A stretch of 64,000 nucleotides of DNA from JAWKWA01 sp041397765 (GCA_041397765.1 JAWKWA010000004.1:185508-249507), one strand, 5' to 3'; shown: positions 30,201 through 36,906, counted from the first letter of the stretch. Program-made: numbers and translations. Notes: a model not told the origin generated them from the letters alone.

Positions 30201-31054
30201 AAGGTGAAGTTGCCGCGGCCGTCGACCTTGAGGTCGCCGAGGGCGGGAGGATGCACGCGCAGATCGGTGTAGCCGTTCGGCAGCGTGTCGTTGTCGAGCA
30301 GATTGCCGCTGACCGCGTGATCCTCGCGAATGAGATAGAGCTCGTCGGCGGGCACCGGCGGCACGATCACGGCAGCGGCGCCGAGCAGGGACGATCCCGA
30401 GGCGCCCGAGGTCTCGCCGCCATGGGACGAATAGAGACGCCCGGAGCCGGTGCCGGGATGGTAGTCGTCGCCCATCGGCAGGAGATGGTCGAAGGCCTCG
30501 CCGACGGCCGCGACGCCGTCGATGCCGGTCTCGACGAACGAGCCCAGCGCGTCGAAGCGCGAGCGCACACCGACATTGTCGAGATCGAGATGGCTGTCGC
30601 CCGAATCGGGCTCGTCGAAGGGCTGAAGATGGCCGATGGCGCGGTCGATGTGCCCGGGATCGAAGGGCGTGTTGAAATCGGCGGTGGAGAGTGGCACGCC
30701 GCCGGGCGCGCCCGAGATCTGATTGCCGTCGTCGTCGAAGTCGATGTCCTCGTCGGCATCGTCGTCGACGGTCTCGTCGGAAACGTCGTCAGAGTCGTCG
30801 CCGGTATCGTCGCCGGTGTCGTCAATTGCCTCGTCCCCGCCGCCGTCCGCGCTTTCTGCGGTCGCGACGACCGTGCCCTCGCCGAGCGCCGCGCCCGTCC
30901 CGGAAAGCTCGCCGCCATCCTCGCCCATGACGGCGGCGATAGAGGCCTCGTCCACCGCCGCATGTCCATGCGCGCGCGAGGGGCGCTGCGCATCGCCCTC
31001 GGCATGGGCGTCGGTTGACACAAGTGCATCAGCGGAAGCATCGGACTTCAGCAT
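18224..31054 (-). CDS. Giant RTX/cadherin-like repeat adhesin, type I secreted (4276 aa)
   Basis: A cell-surface or biofilm adhesin. The ATG at 31054 follows TTGGAG; a TTG seven codons earlier is possible. In order: a hydrophilic N-terminus with a very acidic run (about 70-115, many Asp/Glu); a short region with LLGAAAVIVPP (about 235); and about 26 cadherin/VCBS-like modules of 100-150 residues, each opening with a linker of the V-A-D-x-P-T type and containing a calcium-type DTDGSE motif and a TPP.SD.D strand. The C-terminus has RTX glycine-aspartate nonapeptides (for example LVGGDGDDTLTGG) and a VCA0849-type secretion signal (DVIDLSELL, FVQVSDNGADTSVKID). Several modules are closely paired duplicates. 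The adjacent T1SS genes presumably export it. No LapD or LapG homologue is visible here. Confidence 0.95.
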   Translation of the reverse strand: MLKSDASADALVSTDAHAEGDAQRPSRAHGHAAVDEASIAAVMGEDGGELSGTGAALGEGTVVATAESADGGGDEAIDDTGDDTGDDSDDVSDETVDDDADEDIDFDDDGNQISGAPGGVPLSTADFNTPFDPGHIDRAIGHLQPFDEPDSGDSHLDLDNVGVRSRFDALGSFVETGIDGVAAVGEAFDHLLPMGDDYHPGTGSGRLYSSHGGETSGASGSSLLGAAAVIVPPVPADELYLIREDHAVSGNLLDNDTLPNGYTDLRVHPPALGDLKVDGRGNFTFTPPEHFSGTVVVTYSYKDPVTGERYHSTATIEIEAVADRPDVTAPATPYTTDEDTPVRLDGLGGALVDRDGSEVLTYRIEKVPPGASFTNGVGVPVGTDLGGGVWVFTRGELERGPVFVPPTDLHGTIPLRLVAVATERSNGDEAERATPFSIVIAPVPDEVTLSPNEGAGPTGSGGRSITATDEDTPAAFGATIEAALSKADSTDGSEHFAAFTISGLTGTLDTGTPTPGVDVVYDALAGTVSLTLLPGGTESDLRDALAKLQLTPPKDSDADIPLSITVTTDDAGVTGTFVVAHTITVAAVADPPSIVVLDGGGSPAVMPVEGLEDTNLPLPIAVDVTDTDGSENLDHVRIEGLPPGFAFQGLTPEPDGSYLITGTTAAIQATLAALVIVPPANADDDFTLTVTVVSRETDPTTSGGDAGEIAVPTAETVITIPVVFKAVFDPATITGTSAVDEDHTVNFGANIVITRDDVADGSETITKVVVADVPTGAAIGYPGDGTMPAVPGAVVTITTDGLGNPVITIERTVGGTEADLLAALADLTLTPPADSDRDITLSIAVTTTDNDGVTNTSTGSHDIAVAAIADPATLDIPSPIVGLEDQPIPLAFSVARSDTDPSQATASEAIETVVIGGIPTGFVLTSTSTAATLTLNPNGTVTVTGPDLSDPVANDAAINDVLANLVLTPAPGGVRTHVDDDFTLSVAVTTIETNLDGGQITTERDTRSFAVPVTVDPVADAVTIAGASTVVEDHSVNFGADITLTRTDDNSALASGPSSETITGIVVTGIPAGAVLDTGTATPNVAVDTSVAGEVTLSLLPGGSQGDMDAALAKLTLTPPDDSDVDIALSLAVTTVDRFGAPEQSAPVTTTGLTHVITVTADAAGDEPTISGAASGIEDTTFALPITVTLGDTDGSEVLDKVSITGLPAGAAISWNPADLPAGVTATAVAGGVLFDQTNASFVTTNALIAFLQGKLSVTPPPQSAADFTLTVEAFNIEANLSGGGGATAAAPSTVASVDVVVAPALDAVVLAPSVTTVNEDEDRAPVLSDGSAPFVTNIPGSVVFGAAIETALSRSADKGEFDAADVSEGVSAVTLSGFPAGGSVTWTDTTGVLVTAGPAGTFTLAVDPGNPPADPAALEAAIRQVLATFTFGAPDHDASDVTVSIAVTRQDVDPDTGAVLSSVAATGSHVITVNAVADAPIVTGDTETTREDVAVHLNDLSAVLRDTDGSETLSIMISGVDFDVRLTDDLGAEYTFGIALDGTKTYEVAPAALGNVWFHPPAEAHGTYNMTIIATATEATVAGEPTADDVAMVEAPITVIVTPVVDPVVAASSGSVVQENGTFALGANILESPLDGDTVADFSLTDLDGSQSLTIVITGFPAGVTAFMAPGFVLPGGVSASFNAGSGAFTLGGAVAADVLAALAQVRSTVTEDGDQNFTLTVAATTDENAPVSEVGDLAAQTTTISHDVRVEAVVDTPTLDVGAALKSAVLEDSPFVSYPVTTALNDNDGSETWSSVVVEFWSDGAGNQPEIQFTTTAGVTFATPVAGRVVLTGSASDVNAAMLSLQVRPGAENDADINVRVTATAVESNPSEPNSGGPGAVGDEIADPVAAVTQTFVIPVAAVADTPTLSGSGTGLEDTDIAVSLSAGHPDSADGSETIKSVAIAAVPDGFTLSESSLGAGTLTANPDGTYTVTGPSDAAINDVLQHLTLVFVPGGARQNLDTEFDLSVTVTTIESAPSEAGAGQVSVAETSKTFAVPITVTAVADGVTATAASTIVEDEAAIIGADITITKIDTDGTEQITSIVVDGFPVGATIAYTDVAGAPQSFVSTGAETVTLSGGTEAAIRAALATLAVTAPAHSDTNFSLGLTVVTSDNDGSTKTDTFTHPIVVQAVADTPAVGADALVLDEDTTASIVIRPDRSADDDGSETLSVRITVPSDGSGPIGTLVGAAPVGIVVTDLGGGVYVVTASAVTPADSEAALDAFLNGGLKFSPRAEWSGVLTGTSGIKVEAISTEAATGSELADASHGGADGTSKTETATTFIDVTVNPLADLPTLANASTIVRENNNSSSTSDPDLVVSIGARLGLAMDDADGSQSLSLTLTGFPLDAQALTFGTTIGGVTTSTDLATGTVTVSGANSADVLAVIGSLSVTLADDSDVNFTVTVNGSTTDSNGATSPTAAFTLSHDVTVQAVADTPTLTVGAATKPAVAEDSGFITYPVTVGLNDTDGSESYASVVVQFSTPGSGAAPEVQFGVIAGVTFDTSVAGRVTLTGAAADIEAAMGSLQVRPGADNGEDITIRVTATSIESNPSEPNSTGPGVAGTEISVPTASLVRTFVIPVDPVPETPSTLVLPAAATGTEDTLLSLGAFSITIPADPDGSEQQFIEIDTSSYPAGTLFQSAGSSIGSVVTAGWLRIPATAFSSLDVVPPANFSGTMSLSVRGVIVDTSSSGSVTVTTAASPLTLTFDPVADPLSTPSASHGVEDLGAVAFGADLADATTGIRVTDAGTGTGNNAETETLSQVALSFPADTASLTYTVTPGATVGSAAVAFDGPSRTFTITSSIITGAADVALLSIVDRAQAEADIRATLAGFAVTIGPANTDLNGLVTVTATALDVNGGVADTTDTTFGHTIRIEAVADTPTVAVVDPLGSIAEDSAGFALVIDPGNSADADGSETLSVRITVPSDALGPVGSLSGGAPGGVTFSSLGNGVYLVTAAGADSAAREALLDGFLNGGITFTPRTNWSGSLTGTNGIAVEVISTEAATGIELADDAFGGADGTSKTETVVDHIDVVVTPVIDAPTVKGNGVGTEDTLIPVPMSVTLADKDGSETAAISLTGVVPPGTRIFGEGGAEILPDGFGVWSLTMADVAALAVLPPANYSSALSGDIVLTVATVVTDASGASSSTATFVNDIHVSVTGAADQPGTRTVSVGSDEDQDIAIGAAVLASVGGDMNNLLVDTDGSERLSFVLGGLPAGVIPASDVPSGVIYLGGGAWSVSAAAMETLRLPAVHNFSGENPYAGVTLRAVTQEMDGDQATSADWPVTIAVTPVIDAATVDGFASWSMGETVTEGALEAAGGISLASAANHVLVDDDGSETVVSYTFDLSGIIADAGIAVRLESLEGVGAGLDELVAGHITGVFTYDAGAGTITVAAADLAGVALSGDLFLDSNIDFSIPVAAVVRDSATIGGGTVSVDKVETGNLAIDLVGTADTPTAFASSASGSSGTELALTLGGISTDTDVSLGRVVSEDVYYVVSVLNPGTAPPLGFTDGAGHIVGLDNGDGTWILTPAELVGLHVKTPSGASGTANLKLTTIAVENDGDTASASANFDVIVSSTPGGGGTPPLPPSVIVGANACNEDGSFDLSVIVAPAPGDTTAPSVAIMISDLPPGAEVTGARFNPETGRWVASAAAVNLGLVTISPPPDFSGTMTITIEGVATNASLVKATTSPMSVPVEVDPVADGVAITASPAAGLEDTATALGIQLAEIDIDGSEWIDVNTYVRLSSGATLAGGYAVVTGTDADASIAGANLVGYFRVPTADVPSLQIVPAANWHGTVTVEVAAASVEPLDDNDGDSIVMSTGSFTVDVAAVADAPLVAAPASVAGIEGDTIALAGLSASLVDTVTDNGAEVLSVKISGVPDNSFFSAGSNNGDGSWTIPVASLATLEFTPPRNYSGSMALTMTAIALELDGGSEAQSSVGFVVDVAPKADKVEVLADNVAIDTSLEVALDLSIRTHDHRGNLPGENPPELVQIDFSGVPGGVSILADGGGTVTDLGSGSWRFLGTEDQSNALKATIGADAVGGTHVIAMSVVTIDATDVLATPATDSFQLTIPNLLKGSAGIDALTGGGASDILFGLESADLLTGGGGTDRLVGGDGDDTLTGGTGSDILDGGAGSDHFVWHAGDDAGATDTIVGGFDATASGDVIDLSELLPGYVEGVSDIADFVQVSDNGADTSVKIDAGGTGNFAGSPDVVTIEGVTGLDLNVLKAQGNLVA

Positions 31055-31140
31055 GCGAGCGGCTCCAATGAGCAAAAGAACGGACAGGGCGCGTCGCCCC
31101 CGGCCAGGGGGACGCAGGGGACCAGGAAAACTCTTTCGGC

Positions 31141-31260
31141 TATCCGTAGATAAAATAATCTCTTTACAGTCTACAAATGGTTAATGGCGTTTCATTATTG
31201 AATTTCAATCCAAGATATATTGAGATTTTTCTCCGCCATTTTAAGTATATATTCTCCCGC
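31141..31260 (-). promoter_or_regulatory. AT-rich upstream region of the adhesin gene with a palindrome
   Basis: About 120 bp at roughly one-third G+C stand out sharply from the GC-rich surroundings, 90-200 bp upstream of the adhesin ATG. It contains a perfect 13-bp dyad (ATTGAA T TTCAAT, 31197-31209) and, on the minus strand, a possible promoter TTGTAG-17-TTATCT. AT-rich promoters of this kind are typical targets of MucR/Ros or H-NS-like silencers in alphaproteobacteria (family knowledge). The actual regulator is unknown. The rest of 31055-31379 holds nothing else I can support. Confidence 0.5.
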
Positions 31261-31379
31261 GCGGGACGAATAGTGACTTTGGAAGCGGCGCCCGGCGGTC
31301 GCGGCGGGTCCAGGCGGACGACAGTCCAGCCAGGGCGGCGGCAGGGGCGCTCGGGCGCCGATGGCTGGAATGATTGCGC

Positions 31380-32153
31380 TCAGCCTTCGCGGGCGGCGAG
31401 ATAGGCGTCGATGAGCTCGACGAGCCGGTCGCGGCCGAAGCTCGGACAATGGCCGGCATGGACGAGGGCGACCGGCAACTCGCGCAGCCGCCGCATGGTC
31501 CGGACATAATCCGTGCGCGAGGAATGATGGTAACTGTCGATCAGCTCGCCGTCGTAGATCGCATCGCCCGAGAACAGGATGCCCGTCGCCTTCTCGTAGA
31601 GACCGATCGAGCCGGGCGAGTGTCCCGGCAGATGCAGCACCTCGAAATGGCGGTCGCCGAGATCGACGACATCGCCATCCTCGACCTCGCGCGTCACACG
31701 GGCGGGACGGACGCGGAAGGTGGCGACGTCGTAGCCCGCGTGCGGCAGGGCGGTCAGCATCGGACCTTCGGTCGGATAGCCGGGGATGTGAATGGTGGCG
31801 AGATCGCGCGGATCGAACTCAGGCCCGACCAGCGACCATTCCTTGGTGGCGGTCCGCAGCCCGTCGGCCTCGAGGGTATGGGCGATCACGTCGGCGAACT
31901 CGTGGTGGCTGCCGATATGGTCGAGATGGACATGGGTGGCGACGGCGGTCACCGGCTTGTCGAGCAGGTCGCGCGCCGCCTCCTTCAGGCTCGCGACGCC
32001 AAGGCCGGTGTCGATGAAGAGATCGCGGTCGCGTCCACGCACATGCCAGATGTTGCAGCGCAGCAGCGGATCGACATGCGGCTCGGTCATGAAGGTGACG
32101 CCGTCCGACAGCCGCTCGATGTCGAACCAGCGCCCGGCTACCCTGACGGCCAT
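31380..32153 (-). CDS. MBL-fold metallo-hydrolase
   Basis: A 257-residue metallo-beta-lactamase-fold hydrolase, cytoplasmic (no signal peptide). The zinc motif THVHLDHIGSH (about residue 75) is the canonical HxHxDH. Further metal ligands are in HLPGHSPGSIGL (about 180) and SGDAIYDGELID (about 197), with a late histidine in HAGHCPSFG. The pattern resembles glyoxalase II / quorum-lactonase / RNase-Z-like general hydrolases, with no feature that fixes a substrate. It lies 25 bp downstream of mutL and is probably the last gene of that transcription unit. The product name should stay generic. Confidence 0.88.
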   Translation of the reverse strand: MAVRVAGRWFDIERLSDGVTFMTEPHVDPLLRCNIWHVRGRDRDLFIDTGLGVASLKEAARDLLDKPVTAVATHVHLDHIGSHHEFADVIAHTLEADGLRTATKEWSLVGPEFDPRDLATIHIPGYPTEGPMLTALPHAGYDVATFRVRPARVTREVEDGDVVDLGDRHFEVLHLPGHSPGSIGLYEKATGILFSGDAIYDGELIDSYHHSSRTDYVRTMRRLRELPVALVHAGHCPSFGRDRLVELIDAYLAAREG

Positions 32154-32178
32154 TGTCCCTGCTCCCTCTCGCGCGCTC

Positions 32179-34050
32179 TCAGCGGCGCCCGAACAAGCGC
32201 TCGATATCGGCGAGCTTCAACTCCACATAGGTCGGGCGGCCATGATTGCACTGGCCGGAATGGGGTGTCACCTCCATATCGCGCAGGAGCGCGTTCATCT
32301 CCGGGCCGGTCAGGCGGCGGCCGGCACGGACCGAGCCGTGACAGGCCATGGTGGCGGCGACATGGGCGAGGCGGTCCTCGAGCGCGAAGGCGGCCCCGGT
32401 CTCGCGCAACTCGTCGGCGAGATCGCGGACCAGCCCCTTGATGTCGAGATCGCCGAGCATGGCCGGCGTCTCGCGCACCGCCACGGCCTCGCGCCCGAAC
32501 CGCTCGAGGACGAGGCCGAGGCCGGCCAGATCCCCGGCCCGTTCGGCGAGGCGCGCGGCATCGTCCTCGCCGATCTCGACGATCTCGGGGATCAGCAGCA
32601 TCTGGCGCCTGACACCACCTTGGGCGAGCGCGGCCTTCAGACGCTCGTAGACGAGGCGCTCGTGGGCGGCGTGCTGGTCGACGATGACGAGGGAATCGGC
32701 GGTCTCGGCGATGATGTAGTTGAGATGGAGCTGGGCGCGGGCGGCGCCGAGCGGATGGCCGGCGGGGGCGGCGAGTTCGGCCTCGTCGGAGGCGCGGGTG
32801 TCGGCGGAGGGGCTCGAGAGGCCGTCGAGGGGCGCCTGCATGGCCTCGCCGAAGCCGCGCGGCAGGCCGCCGGAGGGGGAGTTGGTGGGGTAGGCGCCGC
32901 GTCCGCCGCGCCAGACGCCGCCGAGGGCACCGGCCGGCGAGGAGCGCGCCTCGGCAGGGGCGCTCCCGACCTCGCCCGCCGTCCAGTCATGCACCGGGGC
33001 GGCCGCGGCCGACAGCCGGCCGAGCGCCGCGACACCGCCGGCGAGGGTGGCGCGATGGCCGGCCGCGGCCAGGACGTCACGCAATGCCGCGATGATGAGC
33101 CCGCGGATGAGGGCCTGGTCGCGGAAGCGCACCTCGGTCTTGGCGGGATGCACGTTGACGTCGACTTCCTCGGGCGGAACATCGAGGAAGAGCGCCAGCA
33201 TCGGGTGGCGGCCCTTCGGCAGGAAATCGCCGTAGGTGGCGCGCACCGCACCGACGACGAGGCGGTCGCGCACCGGCCGGCCGTTGACGAAGAGATGCTG
33301 CATGTCGGCGGTGGCGCGGTGCAGGGTCGGCACGCCGGCGAAGCCGAACAGGCGCACACCCTCGCGCGCGGCCATCACTTCGAGCGCATCGTCCATGAAC
33401 TCGCGGCCCATGATGCGGCCGAGACGGGCGAGCAGCCCGCCGGCGCCCGCCGGCTCGGGATCGAGGCGCAGGCCGACGCGCTCGCCGGTCTGCAGCGTGA
33501 AGCCCTTGTCGGGATGCGCCATGGCGAGGCGGCGGACGACGTCGGAGATCGCCAGGGTTTCGGCGCGCTCCGACTTCATGAATTTCAGCCGCGCGGGGGT
33601 CGCCGAGAAGAGATCCGTCACCTCGACGATGGTGCCGCGATTGACGGCGGCCGGCCCGACCGCCGATTTCGCGCCGCGGTCGACGACGATGCGGGCGCCC
33701 TCGCCGTCGGCCTTGCGCGTGGCGATGGCGAGCCGGGCGATCGAACCGATCGAGGGCAGGGCCTCGCCCCTGAAGCCGAGGGTGCGGATGGCGAGCAGGT
33801 CCTCGCCGTCGAGCTTGGAGGTGGCGTGACGCTCGACACAGAGGGCGAGGTCGGCGGCGTCCATGCCCGAGCCGTCGTCGGCGACACGGATCAGCGACAG
33901 ACCGCCCGAGGCCGCCAGCACCTCGATATGGCGGGCACCGGCGTCGATGGCGTTCTCGACGAGTTCCTTGACGACGCTCGCCGGCCGCTCGACGACCTCG
34001 CCGGCGGCAATGCGGTTGACCGTCTCGGGGGCGAGCTGGCGGATGGCCAT
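32179..34050 (-). CDS. mutL: DNA mismatch repair protein MutL
   Basis: A 623-residue mismatch-repair ATPase/endonuclease linking MutS recognition to strand incision. The N-terminal GHKL ATPase domain has ENAIDAGA (ATP-binding Asn/Asp), DDGSGMD and the TLGFRGEALPSIG lid. A variable linker rich in Ala, Gly, Pro and Ser spans about 340-430. The C-terminal dimerisation domain contains DQHAAHERLVYE (about 458), which matches the DQHA(x2)E(x4)E endonuclease motif, so this MutL should be a nicking type as expected in a species without MutH. The start at 34050 (MAIRQLAPETVNRIAAGEV) is fixed by family alignment. It follows pgi by 29 bp. Confidence 0.96.
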   Translation of the reverse strand: MAIRQLAPETVNRIAAGEVVERPASVVKELVENAIDAGARHIEVLAASGGLSLIRVADDGSGMDAADLALCVERHATSKLDGEDLLAIRTLGFRGEALPSIGSIARLAIATRKADGEGARIVVDRGAKSAVGPAAVNRGTIVEVTDLFSATPARLKFMKSERAETLAISDVVRRLAMAHPDKGFTLQTGERVGLRLDPEPAGAGGLLARLGRIMGREFMDDALEVMAAREGVRLFGFAGVPTLHRATADMQHLFVNGRPVRDRLVVGAVRATYGDFLPKGRHPMLALFLDVPPEEVDVNVHPAKTEVRFRDQALIRGLIIAALRDVLAAAGHRATLAGGVAALGRLSAAAAPVHDWTAGEVGSAPAEARSSPAGALGGVWRGGRGAYPTNSPSGGLPRGFGEAMQAPLDGLSSPSADTRASDEAELAAPAGHPLGAARAQLHLNYIIAETADSLVIVDQHAAHERLVYERLKAALAQGGVRRQMLLIPEIVEIGEDDAARLAERAGDLAGLGLVLERFGREAVAVRETPAMLGDLDIKGLVRDLADELRETGAAFALEDRLAHVAATMACHGSVRAGRRLTGPEMNALLRDMEVTPHSGQCNHGRPTYVELKLADIERLFGRR

Positions 34051-34079
34051 CAGGCGTCTCTCCCAGGGGCAAGGGGCCC

Positions 34080-35414
34080 TCAGGCCGGGCCGGTCAGCCG
34101 CTTTCGCGCGAGGCGCTTGCCGATCTCGACGGCCGGCTGGTCGAAGGGATCGATGCCGATGAGGCGTGCCGCCAGAATGGTCTCGAGCATGAAATGCATG
34201 AGGAGGGCGCCGATGCATTCCTCGTCGATCCGGGCGAGCTCGACGACGCGAACGGGACGGCCGGCACCGATCAGGGCATCGGGTATGGCACGGGACTGAG
34301 CCGCGACCAGATCGCCGATGCTTCTTCCAGCCAGATAGTCGATTCCCGCCATCGCCGCGAGTGCGCCCTCGACGATCGGCCCCGGCACGGGGGAGGCCTC
34401 CCGCAGCACGGTGATCAGATGGTGGCGTGGTCCGTCCATCAGGAGCTGGAGCTGGCTGTGCTGATCGACCGGGCCGAGGGCGGCGAGGGGTGTCGTGCCC
34501 CGGCCCTGCTTGCCGAGGCTCTCGGCCCAGAGCTGGGCGAACCAGGCGGCGAAGCGTTCGAGCCGGTCGGCGTAGGGCATCATGACCTCGACGACGACGC
34601 CCCGGCCGGAGGCGAGCGCGACGGCGACCGCGGCGCCGACGGCGGGGGGAAAATCGGCCGGGCGGGCGCAGGAGCGCAGCCGGTCGAGCAGGCCGGCGGC
34701 GCCGCGGCGGACGGCCCGCGGGTCGAGCCCCATGGCGATGGCTGGCAGAAGGCCGACATTGGTCAGCACCGAGAAGCGGCCGCCGACGCCCGGATCATGG
34801 TCGAGGGTCGCGATGTTGAAACCGGCGAGAAGGCGCTTCAGGCCGTTCGGCCCGGCGGCGGTGTCGGGCTCGGTCAGGCCGAGGAAGAGCGCGGCGGGAT
34901 CGAGGCCGGGATGGCGGGCACGGACGGCCGAGAGCGCGGCGATGGTCTGGACGAGGGTCTCGGCCGTGCCGCCGGATTTCGAGATGGCGACGAAGCGGCA
35001 GGTCGGCAGATCGGCGACGCCGAGGAAGCGTTCGAGGGAAAGGGCGTCGAGATTGTCGAAGAAGAGGACGCGCGGCCGGGGTCCGCAGGTCTCGCCCGGC
35101 ACGCCCCAGCCGGAAATCTGGGCAAGCGTCTGGCCGCCGAGGCTCGAGCCGCCGGTGCCGAGGAAGACGATGGTCGAGGCCCCCTCGGCGAGGCGCCTCA
35201 TCGCCGCTTCGGCGGGGGCGATGTCTTCGTCGCGGCGGGGTACGGCCAGAAGGGGGATCGCACCCGTCTCGGCGTCGCGCCGGAGCTGATCGAGCGGAGC
35301 CTCGAGGGCGGCGAGCTGTCGCGAAAGCTCGCCCCGTTCAAGGCCGTGCCGGCCGAGGGCCGATGCGAGGCAGCCTTCGATCGACTGGCTATAGGGCTCG
35401 GTCGTCGGCGCCAT
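34080..35414 (-). CDS. pgi: Glucose-6-phosphate isomerase, short form
   Basis: A 444-residue aldose-ketose isomerase interconverting glucose-6-phosphate and fructose-6-phosphate. The ATG at 35414 is preceded by GGAGGA at ideal spacing. SIS-fold features: GTGGSSLGG (about 85), SKSGGTAET (about 150), signature 1-like GGRFSVLTNVGLLPA (about 215) and signature 2-like AQLWAESLGKQGRGTTP (about 300), then DQHSQLQLLMDGP. It is about 100 residues shorter than the E. coli-type enzyme, consistent with the compact form seen in many alphaproteobacteria. The hairpin at 35490-35515 separates it from the peptidase genes upstream, so it probably has its own promoter. Confidence 0.93.
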   Translation of the reverse strand: MAPTTEPYSQSIEGCLASALGRHGLERGELSRQLAALEAPLDQLRRDAETGAIPLLAVPRRDEDIAPAEAAMRRLAEGASTIVFLGTGGSSLGGQTLAQISGWGVPGETCGPRPRVLFFDNLDALSLERFLGVADLPTCRFVAISKSGGTAETLVQTIAALSAVRARHPGLDPAALFLGLTEPDTAAGPNGLKRLLAGFNIATLDHDPGVGGRFSVLTNVGLLPAIAMGLDPRAVRRGAAGLLDRLRSCARPADFPPAVGAAVAVALASGRGVVVEVMMPYADRLERFAAWFAQLWAESLGKQGRGTTPLAALGPVDQHSQLQLLMDGPRHHLITVLREASPVPGPIVEGALAAMAGIDYLAGRSIGDLVAAQSRAIPDALIGAGRPVRVVELARIDEECIGALLMHFMLETILAARLIGIDPFDQPAVEIGKRLARKRLTGPA

Positions 35415-35489
35415 GGTTCCTCCGGCCTCAGCGGTCGGGGCCACGGGCTGCGGCCCGGACGGGGCCCGTTGGGTCAACTATCCCGCGAC

Positions 35490-35515
35490 TCGGGGGGCCG
35501 GCTCAAGCCCCCCGA
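35490..35515 (-). terminator. Hairpin terminator after the M16 peptidase pair
   Basis: A 9-bp perfect stem (TCGGGGGGC / GCCCCCCGA) with an 8-nt loop lies about 26 bp beyond the stop codon of the second M16 gene and upstream of pgi. It lacks a T tract, but its position between two genes of the same strand supports transcription termination or attenuation. Confidence 0.55.
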
Positions 35516-35541
35516 CAGGAAGGTCACGGACGTATCCCCCG

Positions 35542-36906
35542 TCAGCCACCTTCGCCCGCCGAGGCCGGCACGAGACCGGTCGGCTTGCCGACCACGGTGA
35601 CGATCAGGTTCTCGGGCTTCAGGAAGCGGCGGGCGACGCGGCGGATGTCCTCCAGCGTGACAGCCTCGACCATGCCATTGCGGTTGTCGACATAGTCGAT
35701 GCCCAGATCGTCGAACTGGATGCCGAGCAGCTGGCCGGCGATGCGCTGGCTGGAGGAGAACCGCAGGGCGTAGGAGCCGGTCAGATACTGCTTGGCGTCG
35801 GCCAAGTCCTTGTCGCTCGGACCTTCCTCGGCCATCCGCTTCAGCACGTCGCGGATCACGTCGAGCGACTGGCCGATGCCCTCGTTCTTGGTGGCGACGC
35901 CGCCGACATAGATCGACGAGCGCTGGTAGGTCTGGAGATAGCTGTAGACGGAATAGGCGAGGCCGCGCTTCTCGCGCACCTCCTCCATCAGCTTGGAGGA
36001 GAAGCCGCCGCCGCCGATGATGTAGTTGAGGACGAAGGCCGCCATGAAGTCGGGGTCCTTGCGGTCGATGGCGCCGAAGCCGAACTGGGCGACGGCCTGC
36101 GGCACGTCCATCTGCACGACCTCCCGATGTTCGCCGGTGCCGGGCTCGAAGGCGGGCACGTCGACGAGCGCGGCCTTGGCCGCAAGACCGCCGAACACGG
36201 TGTCCAGCAGGGGGCCGAGGCGCGCCGCGTCGATGTCGCCGACGACGGCGACGAGCAGGTTGTCGCGGGCAAAGACGCGCGAGCGGTAGGCCTCCAGGTC
36301 CTTTGCCGTCACGGCGGCGACCGACTGGGCGGTGCCGCTCACCGGCAGGGCATAGGGATGGCCGCCGAAGGCGAGCCGGTACCAGGCGGCGTTGGCCACC
36401 TTGTCGGGGTCCTGGGCGTCGAAAGCGATCGAAGCGAGAAGCTGAGCGCGCATGCGCTCGATCGGTTCGGCGTCGAAGCGGGGCTTGGTCAGCGCCAGGG
36501 CCAGCATCCGTGCCCCATCGTCGAGCGTGTCGGTCAGCGACTGGAAGGATCCGGTGAACGAATCCCGGTCGGCGCCGAAGGACATCTTGACGGCAAGATC
36601 CTCGAGCCGCTCCTGGAAGGCGGCGGAGTCGATGTCGCCGGCGCCCTCGTCGAGCATGGCGGTGAGGAAATTGGCGACGCCGCCGCGGTCGGCGGGGTCC
36701 TGCGATGAGCCGCCGGTGAAGCCGAACGACATGGTGACGAGCGGCAGGCTGTGCTCCTCGACGAGCCAGGCCTTGATGCCGCCGGGGCTGGTGACTTCGG
36801 TAATCTTCATGGCAGCAGCCGGACCCGTGGGGAGAAGGCCGGCGAGAAAGCCGGCGAGGAGGATGGCGACGAGCGCGAAGGCTCGCCTTGGGGGGATGAG
36901 GGACAT
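35542..36906 (-). CDS. M16 peptidase homologue, non-catalytic subunit
   Basis: A 454-residue exported M16 (pitrilysin/processing-peptidase-like) protein. The signal peptide covers about residues 1-32 (ALVAILLAGFLAGLLP, cleavage near AAA-MK). Where active members have HxxEH, this one reads GGVANFLTAMLDEG, so the zinc site is lost. The glycine-rich loop region IIGGGGFSSKLMEEVREKRGLAYSV is intact. It is paired with an active M16 gene immediately upstream (42-bp gap), matching the known two-subunit arrangement in which one partner supplies substrate grip. I prefer ATG 36906; a GTG ten codons earlier is an alternative. A hairpin follows. Confidence 0.9.
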   Translation of the reverse strand: MSLIPPRRAFALVAILLAGFLAGLLPTGPAAAMKITEVTSPGGIKAWLVEEHSLPLVTMSFGFTGGSSQDPADRGGVANFLTAMLDEGAGDIDSAAFQERLEDLAVKMSFGADRDSFTGSFQSLTDTLDDGARMLALALTKPRFDAEPIERMRAQLLASIAFDAQDPDKVANAAWYRLAFGGHPYALPVSGTAQSVAAVTAKDLEAYRSRVFARDNLLVAVVGDIDAARLGPLLDTVFGGLAAKAALVDVPAFEPGTGEHREVVQMDVPQAVAQFGFGAIDRKDPDFMAAFVLNYIIGGGGFSSKLMEEVREKRGLAYSVYSYLQTYQRSSIYVGGVATKNEGIGQSLDVIRDVLKRMAEEGPSDKDLADAKQYLTGSYALRFSSSQRIAGQLLGIQFDDLGIDYVDNRNGMVEAVTLEDIRRVARRFLKPENLIVTVVGKPTGLVPASAGEGG

